A stretch of 11,053 bases of DNA from Candidatus Poseidonia sp. (lineage in GTDB: Archaea > Thermoplasmatota > Poseidoniia > Poseidoniales > Poseidoniaceae): assembly GCA_013330155.1 (NCBI GenBank), contig DUIU01000082.1, positions 1 through 11,053 on the forward strand. The letters run 5' to 3'. The notes under the pieces were generated by a model. It saw only the letters and a program-made list of their open reading frames with translations. It was not told where the DNA came from and did not search any database. The translations under genes and the position numbers were made by a program. Of the stretch, positions 7,476-11,053 are shown one piece after another. Positions within the stretch are counted from its first letter, which is position 1. Every line of letters starts with the position of its first letter.

Positions 7476-7694
7476 TCACTTATCGGCTGCGATGTGGACG
7501 TTTCCGTCTTTGTAGAAGATTTGAATCTGCTCAGGGGCCTTCTTCGTCAAGGCAGCCACGGCATCGTAGACTTCATCTTCAGAGACCTTGAACGCCTTCG
7601 CCGCATCTTTGGTGGACCATGGCTGAATGTGGAAATCGCTCTTGACGAGCCACTTCAACAACTTGGCTTCAAACTCGGTAATTTCGTCGGCCAT
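7476..7694 (-). CDS. Small winged-helix-like protein, function unknown
   Basis: 72 residues. Predicted helices EFEAKLLKWLVKS and STKDAAKAFKVSEDEVYDAV followed by a strand pair (IQIFYKDGNVHIAA) look like a compact winged helix-turn-helix, so DNA binding is possible, but no family is recognised. The ATG at 7694 has no obvious Shine-Dalgarno. It lies 43 bases after gpsA on the same strand and may be read with it or from its own leaderless start. It converges on phnE with a single base (7475) between stops. The coherent fold-like pattern and tight packing support a real gene. Whether it regulates any neighbour is unknown. Confidence 0.68.
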   Translation of the reverse strand: MADEITEFEAKLLKWLVKSDFHIQPWSTKDAAKAFKVSEDEVYDAVAALTKKAPEQIQIFYKDGNVHIAADK

Positions 7695-7737
7695 GAGATG
7701 AGCACGAGGCCTTAACTCAAAATGTCACCGATGGTTC

Positions 7738-8736
7738 TCATCCAAGAGCAACCATGCGTCGGCAGCATTCCTCGGCGTCGATGTCGCCATTGAGGAGGGT
7801 GTTGAGGGCCTTGGTGAACGGAATGTTGAGTCCGGCATCTTCCGCTCGTTCCACGAACATTCGACAGGCGCGAACACCTTCTGCAACCATGTGCATTTTC
7901 TCAAGCGCATCATCGAGCGAAAGGCCGGTGCCCAATTTTTCACCCATGCTTCGGTTTCGGCCGTGAGGTGAGGTGGCTGTGACGTACATGTCGCCAAGAC
8001 CGGCTGGCCCAAAGGCCACCTCCGCTCGTGCTCCTAATTCGGCCAAAAGAAGGCAACCTTCTTTGAAACCCGACATGAAAATCGCTGCCTTGAGGTTGTC
8101 GCCTCCCAAATCGCCGACTTGTTTCAAGCCGTCAACCAGGCCGCAAGCAAGAGCGACCACGTTTTTGTAAGCACCCCAAAGTTCAGCTCCCACAGGATCG
8201 CTGGCCGGATGCAGAATGAAACTTGGCGTGCTGAGGGTTTGGGCGAGACGTTGAGCGATGGCTTGGTCCTCGCTGGCCACGAGCGCCGTTGTCATGACAC
8301 CTGATGCAGCCTCGGGAGCGATGGTTGGACCGGTCAGTACCGCCAGCGGGTTGGTTTTTCCTTCTTCCTTGAGACGGGTATGGATGGCTTCGGAAATCAA
8401 TCGCTTCCCTGGTGCCAATCCTTTGGCTAAATCCAGCAAGACATGGCCGGGCTGGAGGTGAGGAAGAACATCTTCCATCACGTCCAAAATCACGGATGAT
8501 GGAACCGCTAATACCACGATTTCAGAGCCTTCAATCGCTTCTTCGAGGTGCATGGTGACGTCCAATCCCTTAACAGGATAGTCGGCCAAGTACTTCTGGT
8601 TCACACTCTCCATCATGATGGATTCGTAGACCTCTTGTTCAATGGTCCATCCTTTGACCTTGTGCCCTTCAAGAAGCCACAATCGAGCGATGGCTGTACC
8701 CCAGTTTCCCAATCCCAACACTGCGATGTGCGCCAT
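7738..8736 (-). CDS. gpsA: Glycerol-3-phosphate dehydrogenase [NAD(P)+], bacterial type
   Basis: 332 residues, full length. The enzyme reduces dihydroxyacetone phosphate to sn-glycerol 3-phosphate in the cytosol. Visible: the dinucleotide motif GLGNWGTAIA at 8-17, LAKGL at 103-107, TGPTIAPE at 135-142, the catalytic-site KNVVALACG starting at K191, GPAGLGDM at 243-250, the substrate-site GRN at 259-261 and AEG at 285-287. This is the bacterial/eukaryotic G3P enzyme, not the unrelated archaeal glycerol-1-phosphate dehydrogenase, which matters because archaeal lipids are normally built on the other enantiomer. The start at ATG 8736 lacks a Shine-Dalgarno but sits about 6 bases after the start site expected from a good TATA box, so a nearly leaderless message is likely. 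It lies downstream of the endonuclease-like gene and upstream of the small winged-helix gene. Confidence 0.95.
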   Translation of the reverse strand: MAHIAVLGLGNWGTAIARLWLLEGHKVKGWTIEQEVYESIMMESVNQKYLADYPVKGLDVTMHLEEAIEGSEIVVLAVPSSVILDVMEDVLPHLQPGHVLLDLAKGLAPGKRLISEAIHTRLKEEGKTNPLAVLTGPTIAPEAASGVMTTALVASEDQAIAQRLAQTLSTPSFILHPASDPVGAELWGAYKNVVALACGLVDGLKQVGDLGGDNLKAAIFMSGFKEGCLLLAELGARAEVAFGPAGLGDMYVTATSPHGRNRSMGEKLGTGLSLDDALEKMHMVAEGVRACRMFVERAEDAGLNIPFTKALNTLLNGDIDAEECCRRMVALG

Positions 8737-8763
8737 GTCAATCGATGACTTCGCCCCTTCGTT

Positions 8764-8773
8764 GGTTTATACC
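8764..8773 (-). promoter_or_regulatory. TATA box of gpsA
   Basis: The minus-strand sequence GGTATAAACC contains TATAAA (8771 down to 8766). A start about 25-27 bases downstream would fall near 8742, six bases before the gpsA ATG, which fits the absence of a ribosome-binding site there. It lies in the 95-bp gap after the endonuclease-like gene, so gpsA probably has its own promoter. Confidence 0.62.
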
Positions 8774-8831
8774 ATTTCGGGCAACATCTTGAACGAAAGT
8801 GAGGATTTGAGGGCGTTCGTGAACGGGCCAC

Positions 8832-10013
8832 TCAGAACAAATCGTCGTCTTCTTCGTCAAAGTCGAAGACATCATCTTCGGCTTTTTCCTCTTTCTTGGT
8901 GTCCTTCTTTGCTCCTTTTTTGGCCTTGGCAGCGGGCTTTTCTTCCTTGGCCGCTTCAGCTTTCGGGGCTTCTTCTTCGGGAGCTGGTGCCGCAGGAGCA
9001 GGTGCTTCAGGAGCCGTTGCCGCTCGAGCAGCAGCGATTTGCGTCTCTTTGGTGCGCAGTTCTGCTTCGCTCTTGCCAGTTTGCAGTGAGAGGGCTCGCC
9101 TTCGGTCTTCTCGGGCTTTGCGTTCAAGTTGCTTGTGGCGGGACTTCTCGATGTTCTGCATCATGTACATGGCGTCGTGTTCCAACAGCGGTGAATCGGA
9201 GATGAGCGTAATGTCAAGCCAACCCCCGTCTTCAACGATGAATTCAGCCAACGGCTCAAAGTTGAGGTCGGACTTTTTGATCTGTGTGTAATGCAAAGCG
9301 TTGCCCGTTCGGTGTTCAACCCCGGAGAAGTGGCAGTAGAATTGCTTGGTTCCAATGCTTTCACGAACCATGTCGAACAGTTCACCGTAATCTTCTGAGG
9401 TTCGCATTTGACCGTGGCCCCTTGCGTGGATGTGAGCGATGTTGAGAACGGGGATGGTGCCTTCGACGTGGTTCACCACTTCGAGCACCTCTTCGAGGCT
9501 GCCCCAGAGTTCTTGTCGACCAGATGTCTCTACACCAATCTTGGACGGTGTTCCGTTCTTAATCCAAGGGAATACGGGGAATTCATCCTCATCGTCGTGC
9601 CAGATTTCGTGAATGCGGTCGACGATACCTGAATAGACGTTCGCAACCTGTTGATTGGCGGCTTGACCACGCCCGAAGTCGCCGTAATGTCCGGCGTGGA
9701 GGGTGATGTGGCGGGCGTTGATGGTACGGGCTGCCTGGAGGGTTGCTTCGATTTTCGCCAGTGATCGTCCACGTTCGACTTTTCCACCGAGGAGTTCAGA
9801 ATAATATGGACCGTGGATGTTCATCTCAAAGTCCGTTTTGTTGGCCAGAACACCAGCCTGCCAGTACTGCTCGAAGTGTTGAGGTGCCACCATGCGGACC
9901 GTTTGGACCTCCATGGTTTCAAGACCGAGGGAAATGATGTCGTCCATTCCTTCAACGATGGTGCGTCCTTTACAGGAGAGTGGAACACCTGCTGGACCGA
10001 GTTTCACTGGCAT
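8832..10013 (-). CDS. Endonuclease IV-like TIM-barrel protein with long charged C-terminal tail
   Basis: 393 residues. Residues 1-285 form an AP-endonuclease-2 type TIM barrel; family members cleave DNA at abasic sites with a metal cluster. Candidate ligands compared with E. coli Nfo: H67 (NIHGPYY), H106 (TLHAGHYG), E162 (VETSG), H194 (NIAHIHARG), H228 (CHFSG) and H241. Several positions differ: N191 where Nfo has Asp179, no Asp two residues before H241, and D273 (ISDSP) where Nfo has Glu261. The metal site is therefore altered and nuclease activity unproven. Residues about 286-330 are a basic helical stretch, then an Ala/Pro/Glu/Lys-rich linker, ending in an acidic DVFDFDEEDDDLF tip. The start is ATG 10013, preceded by an eight-G, five-A run that can serve as ribosome site; a longer frame from TTG 10040 is less likely. 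Divergent from ribB. Confidence 0.85.
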   Translation of the reverse strand: MPVKLGPAGVPLSCKGRTIVEGMDDIISLGLETMEVQTVRMVAPQHFEQYWQAGVLANKTDFEMNIHGPYYSELLGGKVERGRSLAKIEATLQAARTINARHITLHAGHYGDFGRGQAANQQVANVYSGIVDRIHEIWHDDEDEFPVFPWIKNGTPSKIGVETSGRQELWGSLEEVLEVVNHVEGTIPVLNIAHIHARGHGQMRTSEDYGELFDMVRESIGTKQFYCHFSGVEHRTGNALHYTQIKKSDLNFEPLAEFIVEDGGWLDITLISDSPLLEHDAMYMMQNIEKSRHKQLERKAREDRRRALSLQTGKSEAELRTKETQIAAARAATAPEAPAPAAPAPEEEAPKAEAAKEEKPAAKAKKGAKKDTKKEEKAEDDVFDFDEEDDDLF

Positions 10014-10019
10014 CTTTTT

Positions 10020-10027
10020 CCCCCCCC
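10020..10027 (-). repeat. G8 homopolymer before the endonuclease-like gene
   Basis: Eight consecutive G (minus strand) followed by AAAAAG end directly at ATG 10013. The run lies at the Shine-Dalgarno position. Such tracts can vary in length by slippage and would then change spacing, not reading frame. Confidence 0.7.
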
Positions 10028-10042
10028 GAAACCGACCCAAGG

Positions 10043-10061
10043 GACATCACATGATAATGTC
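10043..10061. promoter_or_regulatory. Inverted repeat in the divergent endonuclease-like/ribB promoter region
   Basis: GACAT and ATGTC are separated by nine bases; the inner ACAT-GATA-ATGT (10049-10060) is also symmetric. It lies in the 142-bp divergent region and could be an operator for either gene. Short arms make chance occurrence quite possible. Confidence 0.25.
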
Positions 10062-10096
10062 TTTCTGTTGGCTGTCCGCTAAATTCGTGGAGCCGG

Positions 10097-10138
10097 TTGC
10101 TTTCAAGAGTGATTGGATACGACTCTTCATGAAGGTGA
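10097..10138 (+). promoter_or_regulatory. Hairpin in the 5' leader of ribB
   Basis: AAGAGT (10105-10110) pairs fully with ACTCTT (10122-10127) around an 11-base loop. After a three-base bulge (CAT, 10128-10130), CTTTC (10100-10104) pairs with GAAGG (10131-10135) with one G-U, and three further weak pairs extend to 10097/10138. The hairpin ends five bases before the Shine-Dalgarno GGAGGGAG (10143-10150). Position suggests translational control of ribB, but no known riboswitch consensus was recognised. Confidence 0.45.
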
Positions 10139-10155
10139 GACCGGAGGGAGCCTCC

Positions 10156-10863
10156 ATGGAGCCTCATGTACGTCGCGCAGTCGAAGCGTTCCAAGCGGGT
10201 CAACCTGTGTGCCTCTTTGACTCTGAAAAGCGAGAGGGCGAAACCGACCTTCTTTTCCCCGCAGCGATGGCTGAACCAGCAACGATGCGCCAACTAAGGC
10301 AAGACTGCGGCGGGCTCCTCTTCCTCGCCATCGGTGATGAGGTAGGCGAATGCTTTGGCCTTCCGTTTCTCCAAGACCTCCACACCTCGGACGACCTTGT
10401 TCAAAGAAATCCAGTGCTCAGCCATCTCATCACCAATGACCTTCGCTACGATGCCCGGTCGGCGTTCACCCTTTCCATCAACCACCGTGAAACCTACACC
10501 GGCATCACCGACCACGACCGAGCGCTTACCACCCGCCGATTTGCTGAGTTAGCAACCGATTGCTTAGCGGACGGCGTGGCCGTTGAATCGGCCATGAAGC
10601 GCTTGGGTGAGGAATTCAGAACCCCGGGTCATATACCGGTCTGCCGAGAGGCAAAAGGGGGCCTGAGCGTACGCCAAGGCCATACAGAATTGGCGGTTGG
10701 TCTCGCTCGTCTTTCAGGAGCGACCCCGGTCGTGATTGGAGCTGAAATGTTGCAACCTGACGGCGATCATGCGCTATCGGTAGCCGATGCACGAGCATGG
10801 GCGCAATCCAATGGTATTCCTTTCCTCGAAGGGGCAGACGTGGTGGCCGCTTTGGGTCTTTGA
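10156..10863 (+). CDS. ribB: 3,4-dihydroxy-2-butanone 4-phosphate synthase
   Basis: 235 residues, single-domain like archaeal and enterobacterial RibB, with no GTP cyclohydrolase II fusion. It converts ribulose 5-phosphate to formate and the four-carbon precursor of the riboflavin xylene ring. Visible: the acidic active-site loop REGETDLL at 26-33, TGITDHDRA at 115-123, TPGH at 156-159 and GGLSVRQGHTE at 168-178. The start is ATG 10156, with GGAGGGAG five bases upstream. The same frame is open further left (ATG 10129, 10057, 9892), but those starts lie in the leader hairpin, promoter or divergent gene, and the extra residues do not resemble the family. It is followed 52 bases later by a RibL-like gene, which fits a flavin-cofactor pair. 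Confidence 0.94.
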   Translation: MEPHVRRAVEAFQAGQPVCLFDSEKREGETDLLFPAAMAEPATMRQLRQDCGGLLFLAIGDEVGECFGLPFLQDLHTSDDLVQRNPVLSHLITNDLRYDARSAFTLSINHRETYTGITDHDRALTTRRFAELATDCLADGVAVESAMKRLGEEFRTPGHIPVCREAKGGLSVRQGHTELAVGLARLSGATPVVIGAEMLQPDGDHALSVADARAWAQSNGIPFLEGADVVAALGL

Positions 10864-10915
10864 GTTCCACCGTCATCCTCATGAAGCAACAGCCTAACCC
10901 GTGTATGGTGGTCCC

Positions 10916-11053
10916 ATGAAGCGTATTCTTGCAGTCGGTGTGTTCGATTTGCTTCATGCTGGGCATCTGCATTACTTGGAACAAGCAAAATCGCTCGGAG
11001 ACCATCTCACGGTCGTCGTCGCGCACGATGACACCGTACGAAAGCGAAAGCAT
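10916..11053 (+). CDS. ribL: RibL-type FAD synthetase (cytidylyltransferase fold), 3' end missing
   Basis: 46 codons run to the right edge without a stop. The start reads [20 protein letters not shown], with the nucleotidyltransferase HxGH motif at H14-H17 (HAGH), then [20 protein letters not shown] and a basic RKRKH. This matches the opening of archaeal FAD synthetases, which adenylate FMN. Other cytidylyltransferase-fold enzymes, such as glycerol-phosphate cytidylyltransferase, begin similarly, so the specific label rests partly on ribB lying 52 bases upstream. A GGTGG (10907-10911) four bases before ATG 10916 is a plausible ribosome site. Confidence 0.8.
   Translation, partial: MKRILAVGVFDLLHAGHLHYLEQAKSLGDHLTVVVAHDDTVRKRKH

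Noticed and set aside
8814..8825. Inverted repeat CGTTC-GT-GAACG after the endonuclease-like gene as a terminator
   Set aside because: The loop is only two bases, no T-run follows directly on the transcribed strand, and archaeal termination does not rely on such hairpins.
8738..9127. Lys/Arg-rich 129-residue minus-strand frame over the tail of the endonuclease-like gene
   Set aside because: It is a frame-shifted reading of the repetitive Ala/Pro/Glu/Lys tail; its composition arises from the GAA/AAG-rich codons of the true frame.
9892..10155. Long N-terminal extension of RibB from ATG 9892
   Set aside because: It overlaps the divergent endonuclease-like gene and its promoter, the extra residues do not resemble RibB, and ATG 10156 has a strong ribosome site.
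1..11053. CRISPR array, toxin-antitoxin, phage or transposon modules
   Set aside because: No spaced repeat series, integrase, transposase, capsid or toxin-like gene was found on either strand; the genes are housekeeping or transport.

Overview
The window looks archaeal and most likely comes from a marine planktonic euryarchaeon (Marine Group II / Poseidoniales-like). This taxonomic call is inference. It rests on an archaeal-type tRNA-Gln with an A1-U72 first pair and encoded CCA, archaeal-type RibB and RibL (FAD synthetase) homologues, TATA-box-like promoters in place of -35/-10 boxes, an archaeal-style endonuclease IV relative, and a lipoprotein signal of the LSGC type. Base composition is moderately GC-rich. 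Coding density is very high and no gap longer than 300 bases lacks a gene. The largest inter-CDS gap (4609-4845) holds the tRNA gene and the transporter promoter.

Layout. (1) Positions 1-4311, minus strand: a likely operon transcribed leftward. It runs from a two-domain Nudix/metallo-beta-lactamase protein (2806-4311), overlapping by one base (TGATG) with an MDR-family quinone-reductase-like oxidoreductase (1772-2806), to an Rqc2/RqcH/NEMF-family ribosome quality-control protein (1720 to beyond the left edge). (2) Positions 4414-4737, plus strand: a small membrane protein and tRNA-Gln(CUG). (3) Positions 4780-7474, plus strand: a complete three-gene ABC importer of the phosphonate/phosphite class (phnD-phnC-phnE order), with GTGA start/stop overlaps at both junctions. 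A 17-bp near-perfect direct repeat flanks a TATA-like element in front of it and looks like an operator. (4) Positions 7476-10013, minus strand: an endonuclease-IV-like TIM-barrel protein with a long charged tail, then gpsA (bacterial-type sn-glycerol-3-phosphate dehydrogenase) with its own TATA box, then a small winged-helix-like protein that meets phnE tail to tail with one base between them. (5) Positions 10156-11053, plus strand: ribB, preceded by a leader hairpin just upstream of its Shine-Dalgarno sequence, and the first 46 codons of a RibL-type FAD synthetase. These two form a flavin-cofactor pair.

How they work together: the window is mostly chromosomal housekeeping plus a nutrient importer. 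I see no integrase, transposase, CRISPR array, toxin-antitoxin pair or defence cassette. The points most worth following up are the putative operator of the importer together with the altered binding-loop residues of its PhnD-like receptor, the ribB leader hairpin, the SSB-like acidic tip on the AP-endonuclease-like protein, and the Nudix-MBL fusion placed in an operon with Rqc2. None of these is demonstrated to be a new system from sequence alone.
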